In this document: one piece after another, positions 10,859 through 23,516 of the stretch | Layout: the number at the start of each line of letters is the position of its first letter | How positions within the stretch are numbered: the stretch's first letter is position 1 | From: Macrotrachela quadricornifera | Taxonomy: Eukaryota; Rotifera; Eurotatoria; Philodinida; Philodinidae | Length of the DNA: 64,000 bases | NCBI GenBank assembly: GCA_022393335.1 | Contig: JAJEKB010021353.1 | Coordinates: forward strand, 174,916-238,915 | Direction of reading: 5' to 3' | The notes under the pieces: model-generated | Told to the model about the DNA's origin: nothing | Database searches by the model: none | The model's input: only the letters and a program-made list of their open reading frames with translations | Position numbers and translations under genes: made by a program

Positions 10859-12153
10859 ATGCTTAGTAAACTATCACTTCTTGAACAAAAAGTATTTAAC
10901 ACAGTCATATGTATTGAACGTTTTGAAAATGATGATTATTATGTAAACTATTATACTGGTTTCAAATCTTACAGAATATTTGAAATGATTTTTGAATTAT
11001 TAGATGTAAGAAACATTATTTGATAAGATATGATTTGGTTAATGATTCTTTTTTTATAGAGTTATTTTGATGAACATTTTACAATGTACTCTACTCGAGT
11101 AGAATGTGGTTTGCAATATAACAAGTTAACAGATACTTACAAACTATCTAAGATGAATCAATTTTTTTTATTTATGATACGACTACGAAGAGGAACCGAT
11201 GTACAAGAACTGGTAAGTTGCATTTTAGATAGTATCTATCTAAATATTTTTCATTTTTAGGGAGTGTTTTTCTACTTATCTCAGTCCACTGTTAGCAGAA
11301 TGATTATATCATGGACTAGATTTATTTATTCAGTTGTTTCTTCAATACGCATCTGGCAATCTAGAGAAAAAGTACAAGAAAACTTACCATTTGAAATGAA
11401 GAAAAATTATCTCGGCGTACGCGTTATAATAGATTGCACAGAATTTGAGATAGAACAACCGAAGAATCCGCAAGCTCAACAGAACACTTGGTCAAACTAC
11501 AAGAACACCAATACAGCTAAAGGTAAATGATTTCATGAGTTTTTTTAATACTTCATCCTTCACTAAGGCCTTTTTATCTGAAATATTAATAGTTTTGCTT
11601 TAAATTTATCATATACTAAAAGTAGTGATATTTTGAAAAGATTATAATATGATTAGTTGGAAATAAGAACCTAAATGCGTTAGCATATTATTGACTGATT
11701 CACTCTAGCAACACAATGCCTTTTATCTTTTTAGGACTTATTGGTATATCACCTAATGGTGTAGTATCATATGTTTCTTCTTTATATGGAGGCGCCACAA
11801 CTGATCGAGCACTTTTGAACATGGAAGGATCTGGCAGTTTAATTGAACTTGTAGAAACCGGAGATCAAATCATGTCTGATCGTGGCTTTTCATTGGAACG
11901 TAAATTTTCTCATCTCACATTAATACATCCACCATTTCTTGAAAGACAGCCGCAACTCTCATTTGATAAGGTCGTCGAAACCAGAATCATCGCGCGCCAT
12001 CGTATACACGTCGAGAGATTTATGGGACGCATAAAAAACTATCGACTTTTGAATAATATTATTCCTCTAAAATCTGTATATCTTCTTGAATATTGGTTTT
12101 ACATTTGTGCTTTCCTCACTATATTTGATGAACCTCTAGTCAAGGTTTATTGA
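10859..12153 (+). CDS. IS5/PIF-Harbinger-related DDE transposase
   Basis: Exons 10859-11005, 11060-11212, 11261-11522 and 11735-12153 join in frame to 326 residues without a stop. The C-terminal half is a DDE_Tnp_4-type nuclease: VIIDCTEFEIE (D158), KNTNTAKG followed by LIGISPNG, a YGG block, MSDRGF (D236) and HVERFMGRIKN (E281), the expected catalytic triad. An STVSRMI stretch near residue 110 looks like the usual helix-turn-helix before the nuclease. Such proteins cut and paste their element; Harbinger relatives usually need a second DNA-binding protein, which is not seen here. Its own terminal repeats were not found, so it may be a stranded copy or a domesticated gene. The inverted-repeat element just upstream probably displaced the original promoter. 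Confidence 0.8.
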
Positions 12154-12583
12154 TGTATTTTTTTTGTGTAAAAGTTTTCTTGGTTCTTGAATACATATGT
12201 TATTATTAATAAACATTTCTTTTTGAAATAATAGTTAAATGAACGTCACTTACATCATATGTTACCGTATCTACCTATCTATATATGTATATATACATAT
12301 ATTATGCCTGATAGTGATACATTTTATTCCAATATCAGTATAAGGATACATTTCATATCGATTAAAGAAAATAGATTATGTATATGCATAAAAAAGAAGA
12401 AAAACATCAAAGAGGAAAGAAGATAAAAGAGATGAAGTAATGTTGCTTGTCGTTGACAATCAACTTCTTTAGTAGAGTCAGAAAGAGAAATAGAGAGAAG
12501 AAGGAAATGAAAAGAGAGAAGCCGCGCTTAGCAATATATTGTCTCTCTCTTAAGGTACATTTTTGCTGTCGGGTGGCTTATAA
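12154..12583. other. Spacer, possibly the LINE 5' region
   Basis: After the transposase stop there are AATAAA-like signals near 12211 and a purine-rich stretch (12380-12530, GAAAGAGAAATAGAGAGAAG) leading to the retrotransposon. The 5' end of the LINE cannot be placed. Confidence 0.4.
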
Positions 12584-12604
12584 GCGAATTGTGAATATGG
12601 CTCA

Positions 12605-13027
12605 TTGATCAATGCATTAAGTAGCAAATTGGAAAAAATTGTCGAAGAAACTACTAGCCGATCATTCCAGAAGCTACAACAGAAAATCAAGAACATCGAA
12701 AAGTCAATAGGAATAACTGACAACTGCCAACATGATGTATTAACTATATCAGATTCTGACTTCAGTAATGATGAAGAATGTAATGTAGTTAAGCACATGA
12801 AAAGCAGACAAAGTCAAAGTGTGGATACAGCTCGAGCAACAGCATCATCGATAACTGTTTATAATAAGGCAACAACAGCTTCTAAGGTAGCTCCTTCATC
12901 AAAGTTACCAAAGAAGCAAAAAGAAGCATCAAAGTCGACCAAAAGAGGCCGTTCTTCGAACAGCTCTCAAGAGGCACCGACAATTAATAGCAATAAAGAC
13001 CTTAAAATAAGCAACGTCGATGATTAA
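12605..13027 (+). CDS. LINE ORF1, coiled-coil protein
   Basis: About 140 residues. The N-terminal third is a predicted coiled coil (KLEKIVEET, KLQQKIKNIEK); the rest is acidic and then Ser/Lys/Arg-rich (KKQKEASKSTKRGR), as expected for an RNA-binding ORF1 protein. No zinc knuckle is seen. The frame is open from 12584 but has no ATG near its start; the nearby ATG at 12597 runs into TGA after three codons, which a one-base indel would explain. The stop overlaps the start of ORF2 in ATGATTAA. Confidence 0.6.
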   Translation: MINALSSKLEKIVEETTSRSFQKLQQKIKNIEKSIGITDNCQHDVLTISDSDFSNDEECNVVKHMKSRQSQSVDTARATASSITVYNKATTASKVAPSSKLPKKQKEASKSTKRGRSSNSSQEAPTINSNKDLKISNVDD

Positions 13028-15710
13028 AGTATGCCACATTAATATCAACTCAATTACAAAACACAAAGACGAACTCCTAGCTAGATTCTCCAAATACGAC
13101 ATCATTTCTGTGAATGAAACTATCTTGAAGAGTGAACGTCAGTTCTCTCTCATGGGTTACAATGTTTACAGGAATGACCGTGTTGGGAAGTCTGGTGGTG
13201 GGGTTCTACTAGCAGTGAAACAACATATCAAATGTCTAGAAATGCTGAACAAGACAACACGTGAAAATGAAGCGATAGCAGTAGAGATTGAAACACATAA
13301 TTTCAAATCAATACTGTTAGCATCAGTTTACGTGCCTCCAACAGCGAAGATCGACATTAGTTTATTTCGTGAACTGCACAGTATTAACAACAATTGTGTT
13401 ATTGTAGGTGATCTTAATGCCACATTATATGAAATGGGATCAAGGAAGACTAATGCAAGAGGAAGACAGCTTCAAGAATTTTTTAAAGATGGCTTAATCG
13501 ATTGTGTCGATGACGATAGTGCAACATTTGAAAGATACGATTATGAAGAGAAACTCGACTGGATACTAGCCAGTCAGCCTCTACTATCATTTATTTCAAA
13601 TGTAGAAACACATCCCCAAATCGGCACAATTACTGGACACAAGCCTTTAACATTTGATATTCCATTTGGAGCACAACTAAGACCATTATCTCCAAGAATA
13701 TCATTTAGTTTTAAAGCGGCAGGATGGCCATCATTTAGAAGCAAGTTAGATCAGCAACTAAAGATGTGGAGAAATGATCGTCGATTGGATTCAACGGCAG
13801 ATATAGAAGAATATACCTCGTTCATTACCAACAGTACACTGGTAGCAACGAAAGAAGTATTTCCACCAGTTAAACAAAAATACATCAGCTATACACCAAG
13901 TGAAGCTTCGAGGAGCTTGATTAAATTAAAGCATCAAGCATACCGAAGATGGAAGAAGACTGGAGATTATAATGATAAACATCAATATTATAACTTCAAG
14001 ATCTTGTTAACAAATTCACTCACAAATGACAGAAGAAACAACTTCAACAAGTTAATGTCTTCACTCTGTCATAAGAAGATGTATTCGAAAGCTGTTTGGC
14101 GAACGGTGCGCAAGTTCCACAACAAACGGAGCAAGCAAACCTATGCGAACATCATGAAATACAACAACACCACAGCAACATCAGACAAGGAGAAAGCGGA
14201 CCTATTCGCGGATTATTTCCAAAATGAAGTCTACTTTCAATCGGCTGATACGTTACCATTTCATGATCAAGTAACTCGTCAAGCAAGCATCATCAAGAAT
14301 GGATTTATAACCAATTCAAATACGACTAGGTGGAAGTGGATCACTGCTGAAGAAGTTAAAGCACATCTTAAACAACTTCGAAACAGCTCTCCTGGTCCAG
14401 ACAACATCCACAATAGGTGTTTGAAAAATTATTCACAATTACTTGTCCAGCATCTAACCAATCTGTACAATCTAATTTTGAAGAAAGGTTATATTCCAGA
14501 AGGGTGGAAAAAGGCAAATATTATTCTTCTATTGAAACCGAAGAAAGACAAGCAACATCCGTCTAGTTATCGACCGATTAGTCTCCTTAGTTACCTCGGC
14601 AAACTACTGGAGAAAATCATTAAACAACGGCTAATGCTTGAACTTAATCGACGAAATATTCTACCACAACATCAAGCAGGATTTAGACCAGGCAAAAGCA
14701 CTGTTTACAACATCGTAAGATTAGAACGATATGCTGGAGGACAACTAAGGCGGGAACGTCGAAGGCGTGATTCGGCTGTCGTTTTCTTCGATATAAAAGC
14801 GGCTTTTGACTCGGTATGGCATGATGGCTTGATATACAAATTAAATGATCTACGTCTTCCTCGATACATTATTCATTACATGATCTCATTTCTTAACAAC
14901 AGAACGGCTGCAATTGAAATTGAGGGTGTATTATCACGTTCATTTAACCTAATGAGCGGCACTCCACAAGGATCTCCGTTGTCACCATTATTATATATTA
15001 TATACACGGCAGATTCGATGAATGGAATACCGACTCACACAGAACATGGGTTATTCGCCGATGATACTGCACTATGAACATCAGGAAACACCATGACAAT
15101 CCTGAATGATAGATTACAACAATCCATAGATGCATTCGAAAGTTGGTGCCAGTCATGGAAATTAAAGTTGCAACCAACAAAAACAGAGTTGGTCCACTTT
15201 AGCATACATCCAAGGAAAACGTATAAACATCCAGTGGAGGTGAAGGTTGAAAATACAATCATCAAACCATTGGATTGTACGAGATACTTGGGTGTTATGA
15301 TAGACAAACAGCTCAAATGGCGAAAGCATCTCGATTATATCGAAAGCAAGACTGCTCCTCGCATCAGTCTTCTTAGATATTTATCGAGAATAGCATACGA
15401 ACCCAACAGCAGGACGATGATAAACATCTATAAATCAATTGTACGCACAATCATTATTTATGGCTTTCCTGTTCTACCAACAGCTGATCCAAAAGTATGG
15501 AACCGAATGCAAATCATGCAAAACAAAGCACTTCGAGCTGCACTCGGTCTACCAATTTACACATCGGTGGAGTACATACATAAGATCAGTAATGTCCAGA
15601 TGATCAAGGATTATGCAATAGGATTACTGAACAAGTCAATCCAAAGGGCAACTGTAAATAATGATATCATCTTGAAGAATCATCTACAAGATATATTAAA
15701 TTCAATTTAA
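13020..15710 (+). pseudogene. LINE ORF2: endonuclease and reverse transcriptase, one TGA
   Basis: 896 codons. The N-terminus is an APE-type endonuclease: HININS, SVNET (catalytic Glu), YRNDR, GGGVLLAV, GDLNAT and a closing GHKPL. The RT follows from about residue 480: SYRPISLL, QAGFRPGKST, FFDIKAAFDSVWH, GTPQGSPLSPLLY and FADD. The wording of these blocks is closest to the Jockey clade. At 15075-15077 a TGA stands directly after FADDTAL where related elements have Trp; the same frame continues with TSGN and 205 more residues of thumb and C-terminus. A single G-to-A change therefore splits the protein at residue 686. Together with ORF1 it would drive target-primed reverse transcription. Confidence 0.85.
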
Positions 15711-16378
15711 AAAAAAGCACCACCTACCAAGTCTCATAATATCAACGTCGACATACAAGATCACTGATGGATCAATAAAATCCATGTGGAAAATGTTATA
15801 TCGGAATCGACCATTTCCATTCAGCTATTTCATTTCTTCATATATAATCACAATATTCAATATGATAATGGGTCAATCTGTTAGCTTATTGGTGTTCTTG
15901 TGATTATACACAATGTAGTTAAGTTGAATTATGGGCATATTCAAACCAATTCGACAAATGATAATCATTTACCCTGCTTCATCTTCATATCCAATATGAA
16001 GTGAAGTAGGTATACCGGCTTATTCGTATCAAATCAATCATGAACTCTTTTTTCTACAGCTCCATTTTCATATTCAATATGAAATGGAGTAAATTCTTTT
16101 GTCTATTCTTTCTTTCTGTATCATCATATCATTTCCTTTCTTTCTTTCTTTCTTTCATAGTCATATATGTGTGCCTCTTTCATACTCCAAGCTACATATT
16201 CTTCTTCTATACAAGAAATGTATATTTCTTGCCTATTCTGAGACATAAGACATATGTCACGAGTCTCATCGTTGTTTTTCCATTACCCAGCCTTATTATA
16301 ACATCGGTTGTGGATTTGTATTGGTTATGTTTTTCCTTTCTTTATTAATAAAAGGCTTTGAATCCAAAAAAAAAAATT

Positions 16379-16700
16379 TGATATATAATATCAAAATAAA
16401 TACAGTATAAAACAAATAACTTTATCATTATAAATGAAAAAGCAAATAAATTAACCTATTTTGATATGTAATATTAAAATAAATACAATGTAAATCATAT
16501 AGCTTAATCATCATAAATGAATTAACTGATAAATTGATATCATTTCATATATAATATAAGAATAAATGCAATATTAAGCAAGTCGCTTATTCATTGTATA
16601 TAAATAAATGAATATATTTATATCATTAGATATATATAATATGAAGAAAAGGGAACGTAAAAGCAATGGCTTATTCAGGATAAATGAATAAACAAAAATA
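16379..16700. repeat. Degenerate tandem repeat, about 85-bp period
   Basis: Four diverged copies start with variants of GATATATAATAT near 16379, 16462, 16547 and 16630 and share ATAAATAC and CATTATAAATGAA-like words. The array starts directly after the LINE poly(A) tail. Confidence 0.5.
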
Positions 16701-17963
16701 TTTTCTGAATTTGTGATATATACTATGCAAAATGCTAGTATGTTATCTCAATAAAAGTTTTTTTGTGGAAATTCTATTGACACCAGAATAGCCTAAGTTC
16801 TCGATGTGATATTTCTAAAACAATCCCTTCATGATGTCAATGAAAGGTGAATAAAGAATGATGTGTAAATATATGCATATCATTTTACAATATTGGGTAA
16901 TTCAATATGTATGTATAGATGCGGGTCAATTTCTTAGGGACGAAGTTTAGCCAAAGTTGAAACGGCAACAAATGAATGTCGATGATTACATGTTTGCCCA
17001 TAGATGAGACATTCGGTCTTGAATAGATACATATATTTATGTAGAATATTGGTGATTGAACTGATAATGGCGATGTGCACATTATAACGGAGAAATAAAG
17101 CAAGGTATCCGTTTACGAATTCATATCGGGATTGTTTTGTGACACATAAATTTTGGCACAACAATATAACATATCTATGCTCAAATTTTTGATATCTATG
17201 TCGTTTCGCATCAAAGATAATTTGATGGATCGAAAATAGTTGCTCCATGCAACACATTGTCTATATGTGTACGATTCTAGTTATGTGAACCTAATGGTTC
17301 ATTCGAAGTATATCTAGTGGGCCGTGTCCCGTTTAGTTGTTCATATACCAATTTTCCAAGGTTACAGTGAACACATTTGTTTGCAAAGGTTCAGTACACA
17401 TTTCACTTGAGGGAGATTTTCGATCTTTAAATCACGTATCAAGATTCGTTCGACATTTACATATAAAAAAAAGATGAAAATGTGTTTCATCATTTCTTCT
17501 CGAATGAAGATTTTATATGGTCTATATCAAACATAAAGTGACATAGAGTATTATGACTACATTCCTGTGAATAAAAATCTATTTATTATTCATTAGGAAT
17601 TGCATTGTGTCACAGCAATTCTATCGTAGCGAATTGAATATTCTTAAAAAAGCCTCCATTCTCATGAAATATAACTAGGATTTTGTATGTATACTATTGT
17701 TATGATTCGTTGTGTCTGCTTAGTATATACTCTCATTACTTCTCTTACACTTCTAACATCATAGCAAAACTCTTATACTTCAAGTCCTTTCGACTATTTC
17801 ATAGCTACAATAATGATGATTTGTGTATATAATACATATCAATCAATATATACACTTCTGAAATATTTTCATTATATAAAACATACCACAAGCAGAATAG
17901 AAAATCTGGTTACCGCAACCTAAAAATCATAAAAGACCGCACGAAACATGTAGATGAATATAT
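16701..17963. other. AT-rich spacer without features
   Basis: No gene, RNA or repeat with clear limits was recognised. Overlapping minus-strand frames near 16885-17257 show no motif. Confidence 0.4.
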
Positions 17964-18463
17964 ACATCATATTCAGGTTAGACGCTTGCACTTTTCTTAT
18001 TCACAGGCAAGTCATTTGGAAAAGTCGACGTCAAATGATGGTCAATCGAGTAAGAAAAAGGAGTCTGAGAATAATTGAATATGTTGCATGTACATTCTAA
18101 TATAGAGGGATAACTTATAATACTTTGAGGTATCTCATTGTATGAAAAGAGGAGAAAAATCACGGGTGTTGGTCGGTATACTCTTTGTTTTACAAAGAGT
18201 TATATCTATGAGTAATTTTAACTGGGGCGGTACACGGCTCGGATTATGGAAATAGGAGGAAACACTTCCAAGGAAGGCATGTAATCATAGTTGCGATTAT
18301 GATTACTTCAAATGATTGAAGCGGGTAAACGGTTGTGCATATATCATATTCAAGTTAGACGCACGCACTTTTCTTATTCACAGGCAAGTCATTTGGAAAA
18401 GTCGACGCCAAATGATGGTCAATCGAGTAAGAAAAGGAGTCTGACAGTAATTGAATATGTTGA
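17964..18463. repeat. Pair of ~122-bp direct repeats
   Basis: Copies at 17964-18086 and 18342-18463 are nearly identical, sharing CTTTTCTTATTCACAGGCAA, GTCATTTGGAAAAGTCGACG and GATGGTCAATCGAGTAAGAA. The 255 bp between them are unique. They may be remnants of long terminal or subterminal repeats of a lost element. Confidence 0.65.
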
Positions 18464-18811
18464 ACGTATTATATTATATCGCTATTTTTGAATGTTGTGA
18501 TATATGAATGGCCGGATTTAATGCACATTAAAAAAAGATGATTTATCATTCGATTGTTTATAATTATAAATATGGTTAAATCTTTAGTTGCGAACATTAA
18601 CCAATTAAAATTCAAGATGAATATGTGACGTATGTATGGGTCATTCTTAGGAACTTGACATTAATAAATGAATGTCAAGGTTTCCTGTGAGGGTGTTAAT
18701 AGGTCAAATTAATTGCATTCTAATGTGAATCATATTCATACTTAATGGAGAATGTTTAGAATAAATTAGAAATTTGTCTGTGGAGAAAGTATTGGTGTTG
18801 TTGGTCCGGTC

Positions 18812-18970
18812 CAGAGATGAGCACAGGACAGGTCAGCCTTGTGGTCCTGGGGTCCCGTCCTGTCCTGTCCTGTATGACAGGACGAATCTTAGATTTCTGC
18901 CCTGTCCTGCCGCACGTCAGGACAGACATTCACAGGACAGCAGGACGGAACAGGACATAATAGGACGGAC
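18812..18970. repeat. hAT left terminus with GTCCTG subterminal repeats
   Basis: The terminal repeat is followed by at least eight GTCCTG or CAGGAC hexamers. An open frame across this stretch is a by-product of the repeats. Confidence 0.75.
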
Positions 18971-19239
18971 GTGTTGTCTTGTATAAAAATATATTTTTCA
19001 GTGTGTTTAACGAATATGTAATTCAATTATATATTCTTCATACACGTTATAGACGGCAGATTGCGTACTTAGTCATAAGGAATGAAATTTATTGTCATAT
19101 TGGTCAAGAAAAGAGCCACATAAGAAGTGGACTATTGAACAAACGAAAATAACTGACGTTGTTTCTTTATATAACTCTTTATTTTACTTCAAACTAGTTT
19201 CTTTTGTAGACTGAAATATTATTTTCTTTAAAATTATAC

Positions 19240-21813
19240 ATGAATACTGACGTCGTTTTACTTTCGCCTGAAGCTCCTTTAACTTCAGAAACTCTCAAAT
19301 TCTTACTTCAATCTAATAAGGAAAAATATACGATTATTAAAAATGAATCTTCTACATCATGTGCAGATTGGTGGAAGGCATTTGGATATCCATCGAAATT
19401 AGGTGAAAATGGTGAATATTGTCGAATTACAGGCTTCATTAGTTGTTTCAAATGTCTTAATACATTTATTTATAACAAAAGTAGTGGTACTACACGTCTA
19501 AAAGAACACGCAAATAAATGCTTTGGAACCTCATTAAATTCGACTTTTTCAAATGCAACTGATTCAGTTGATTCTTCAACATTTACACAAGGTACACTTA
19601 GCCAACATGGATTCAAGAAAAATTCAAAATTATCTGATAAAGAAATTGATAATATAAAACAATTATCTGCCCAATGGATTTCTCATGATCTTCGTCCATT
19701 TTCTATAATAGACGACAATGGATTTCGAAATCTTGCTCAGGAACTTATTCGTACTGGTATATTTTCATTTGAATTAACAAAGAGAAGTTTCGATTTTCTT
19801 TCAGGACATAAACATGGTGTTGTTGATGTTGATAATGTTCTTCGTGGTCGTCATACAATATCAAGAACAATTTATGATCTAGCAGATTCTTATCGAGAAC
19901 TTATGAGGGAAAAATTAGCTGAACCAATTGCAGCACATGCTGTTACCATATGTCCTGACTTCTGGTCTGACCCATACAGAAATATTTCTTATTTAGGCTT
20001 GAGTATATCCTTTGTTGATGCTGAATATAAATCATATTCTATTGATTTATTTTGTCGTCCATTCGCGGGTGTCAAATCAAGTGAAATGGTGCTTAAAGTA
20101 AGCCAATAATAAAAATTAAATATTGACTTTAATAGCGTGTAGATGAAATATTTTTTCTTCGTTTTCCTTATATAATTGTTTAATTTTAGGTACTTGAACA
20201 ACATTTAGCAGAATTTGGTATTGATAATCTTTTTATGGTGAATATTGTGTCCGATAGAGGCTCCAATTTTGTTGCTGCATTTCGTGATTTCAAGCCGTTA
20301 TTTTGCTTCGCACACCGGCTTAATAATATAGTTAAATTAACATTCTTTCAAAATGTACAAAAGAAAAAGAAACAAACATCGAATAAATCAGCAAGTGCTG
20401 CAACTACTCCATTAGATCGTCTGACATTTGATGAACGAAATGCTGCTCTACCAAATGAAAACAATGTTTTGTCAAGTGAAGAAACAAGTGAAGATGAAGA
20501 AGTAAATCTTTTACCAGCAATACCAATGATTCAAAAGAAGAGAAAGAAGAAATCTACATCAACAAATAATCAACCAGAATCTTCGTATAAAATGTCAATA
20601 GATGACATTCCACTTGCAGCAAGAGCTGCTTTAAATACATTAATCAAATGTAAAAAGATCGTCAAGTTCATTAAAAAGGTGCGTATTACAGTAATTAACA
20701 TCTTCAACATTCAATAAAATCATAATTGTTTTTTTATTTTCAATTTAGAGTGGTTTAAATAAAGAAATTGAAGATAATGGTGGAAATACAATTCATCAAT
20801 CAATTTCTATTCGATGGTTATCAATGATTGAATCTTTACAATCTATTTTAAAATCATTTAAAATAATCAAGAAGATTTTATATTCAAAGCAGCAACAAAA
20901 ATTGATAATGAATGTTGATGAAAATATAATAAAACAAATTGTATTAATTTTAAAACCTGTGAAACATGTAGTGAAATTAATTCAAACTGGTAATTCTCCT
21001 TCACTATATATGGTATTATTATCTGTTGAAACATTACGAAATGTTATGAGTTCTTTCAAGGAATTAATTGATTATGATATAACATATGATAATAATGGTT
21101 TAAAGGAAAAATCTGATGAATTAGATGAAGGTTTACTAGAAGAAATAGAAGGTACGATCAAATAAAAAACTATAAATCTTAAATAATATTCTTTTTTTAC
21201 TAATTCAGGCATATCATTCTTCCGGAACCGTATTCGATCTTTATTAGAAGAAATGTTTACTCTCGATTTAAGGCATTATGCAGCTACACTCCTTCATCCA
21301 AAGTATCGTTCATTAAATATGTGTTTCGAACGTGAACGATTAGAAACGCATGCTTTTATTCGACAACAACTTGAATCAATTCATGTTGAACTTAATCCAA
21401 AACAAAATAATACACCACCACCCAAGAAATTTAAAGCAGATTTATTTGGTAGATTTGAATCTGCTAATTTCGATTCTCATGAAGTAGATAATCGAGATTC
21501 AGATAATGAAGCTGATGATTTTTACGTACGTGGTAAAAAAGTGGATGAGCTTGATCGATATCTCAATTTCGAATTTGACAAATCTAAAGTTGATTGTAAT
21601 CCATTAATGTTCTGGAAAGAACACCAAGATAAATTTCCTCGCTTAGCTCGATATGCTAGATGTATTCACTCGATACCAGCAACATCTGCCAATGTGGAAC
21701 GGCAATTTTCAGGAGCTGGCTTAGTTATAAATGAGAGACGAACAAATATTAATCCTGAACAACTAGAAAATATTTTACTGATAAGATCAATCGAAAAAAA
21801 TAAGATATTTTAA
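19240..21813 (+). CDS. hAT family transposase
   Basis: Exons 19240-20097, 20190-20678, 20749-21151 and 21209-21813 join in frame to 784 residues. Residues 40-105 form a BED-type zinc finger (WWKAFGYP, CFKC, HANKC). The RNase H-like core has CPDFWSDP (D240), SDRGSNF (D308) and CFAHRLNN. An acidic and Lys-rich insert follows (residues 325-420). The C-terminal dimerisation domain holds SIPATSANVERQFSGAG with E747. All three acidic residues of the catalytic triad are present. It recognises the element's ends and excises it with hairpin formation on the flanks, leaving 8-bp duplications. It lies between both termini in an otherwise gene-free element. The start is the first ATG of the open frame. 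Confidence 0.9.
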
Positions 21814-22129
21814 TAAATAAATTACTATATTTCTTCTTTGTAATTAGATTTTTGTGTGACAACATGTGATATTCATACACTTACTAATTAAATCTTTTTT
21901 TTTCATTGTTTCGTGTGTGTGTCATATGAACTTGTTGTAATAGGCGTTACCATCGTATTAATACTGTGTGTTTATTTTCTCGGATAGATTAATCATTAAT
22001 ATATTAACTGATCAATTTTTTTCTTTCTATTTAATATAATAAATTTGATAAAACATTCAGTTGTAATGAATGTATACAACAGGTAATTAATAAACCGAAG
22101 GATAAGATATAATCGGACAACTTTTACAG

Positions 22130-22291
22130 TGAAAAACGATTTAAGTGTTCTATTGTCCTGTCCTGTTCTGTCCTGTCCTGCGCACACTACGAACATCAGA
22201 TTATTGCCCTGTCCTGCCGTACAACAGGACACACATTCACAGGACATCAGGACAGGACAGGACATGAAAAGTTGCCCTGTGCTCATCTCTG
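22130..22291. repeat. hAT right terminus with GTCCTG subterminal repeats
   Basis: The block mirrors the left end: GTCCTGTCCTG tracts, GCCCTGTCCTGCC, ACATTCACAGGACA and then the terminal repeat. A minus-strand frame across this block is an artefact. Confidence 0.75.
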
Positions 22292-22718
22292 GTACTAAAC
22301 AGTAAACATGTACCATCATTAAATGTTTTATTATCTCAACATAAGCCCTCATATTGGAAACAATTATGAAGTTCATCAAGTAAATTAACATGTGCTAAAT
22401 ATAATTCAACCTTAATTTTCCTTTTCTATCTTTTAGACCTACAAATGTTCCACATCTAGTTTCAAGAACATTTTGTTTTTCTTTTTTCATGTGACTTTAC
22501 TTCGAAATATTTCTCTATTATATAGAATAGGATTTTCTTTTCATTGCAAATAGATTCTGTTCTTTGTAAAATTAAACTGAAAGTTAACAAAACATTTTGT
22601 TTTGTCATTTAGATATTCATATATCAGATCTTTTCATGTGTACTTTGCCAAGATGAATAGCTTGTTTTTGTTTCTTTTAGATATCATTTTATAAAAATTC
22701 TTTATTTAGCAATCAAAT

Positions 22719-23245
22719 ATGTGTAACAGGTCACAAGAATCACTACCAGAAACTTCCAATCGTAGGCGTTTGTTCACATTGAATTCTTTCTTACTTCTTT
22801 TCGATATCTGCTTATTTCAGACGATTTTAATGCAACTAATGAACACAATCATATAGTACAGCAATCAGTGATTCCAGTAAAAAAACAAATATATATGTAT
22901 ATATGTAATACGATCATTACATATATTTTTTTCTTTGGATAGTTATCTTCATTGTCGAATGACAAATTGAAAATATTACCAATGAAAAATATACACACTA
23001 GTCAACAACATCTACAAACAAATATCATAGTTAATCTATTTCATTCTATGAAATGTTATGTTCGAACTCCACGGTGTACGGTAAATGCATTAGAGAATAA
23101 AAGGAAACTCTAACTTTGTTTATTTCTTCTTGAAATTATTTGAATTTAGATGACAGATTATGAAGATCAGTCAAATATAAATAAACAAACAAAGTTAGCT
23201 CGTCTACTACAAGAATTACCAGAAGAACAAGAAAGAATGTCATAA
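22719..23245 (+). CDS. Small four-exon gene upstream of the Athena RT
   Basis: Exons 22719-22761, 22821-22876, 22943-23080 and 23150-23245 have GT/AG borders with matching phases and give a 110-residue polar protein. It starts MCNRSQESLPETSN and ends in a short Glu/Gln-rich helix (LLQELPEEQERMS). After the TAA at 23243 the frame stays open for 18 more codons (QQNETLIQEEKQE), so the stop may be a CAA-to-TAA change inside a longer coiled coil. No known domain was recognised. Its place 270 bp before the RT on the same strand suggests an accessory, perhaps structural, Athena/Terminon frame. The exon model is by eye only. Confidence 0.4.
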
Positions 23246-23516
23246 AATCAACAAAATGAAACATTGATACAAGAAGAAAAACAAGAGTTATTTTATGACT
23301 AGATGTAGTCCAATAATACAATGAAATAGCTTATCAATATTAAATTTGTACTTTTAGTTTTATATTCTTTGTAAAACACTTACTTTATAAATTAATAAAA
23401 TGTTTTGTATTACACTTTTTCGAAATAAAACTGTTTTGATACTTAGAACTATCTCTAGATAAACATGTTTATATTTTAAAGATTTTGAATTTCATTTTTG
23501 ATTACATTATTATTAA

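Larger units (their letters stand above)
12584..16376 (+). mobile_element. Jockey-like non-LTR retrotransposon
   Basis: ORF1, then ORF2 with apurinic endonuclease and RT, then an AT-rich 3' region with AATAAA at 16347 and an A11 tail (16366-16376) make the complete order of a poly(A)-tailed LINE. The 3' region carries short hairpins such as TTCATATTCAATATGAAATG and a CTTT microsatellite near 16137. Neither the target duplication nor the true 5' end could be set. The copy is nearly intact, with one TGA in ORF2 and a doubtful ORF1 start. Confidence 0.8.
18812..22291 (+). mobile_element. Complete hAT transposon
   Basis: The left terminal inverted repeat CAGAGATGAGCACAGG (18812) is matched at 22291 by its complement (CTGTGCTCATCTCTG). 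Inside both ends lie clusters of GTCCTGTCCTG in both orientations (18835-18965 and 22154-22265), the usual pattern of subterminal transposase-binding motifs. An intact transposase lies between. The 8-bp flanks GTCCGGTC and GTACTAAA are not a clean target duplication. The lack of any stop or frameshift suggests recent activity. Confidence 0.85.
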
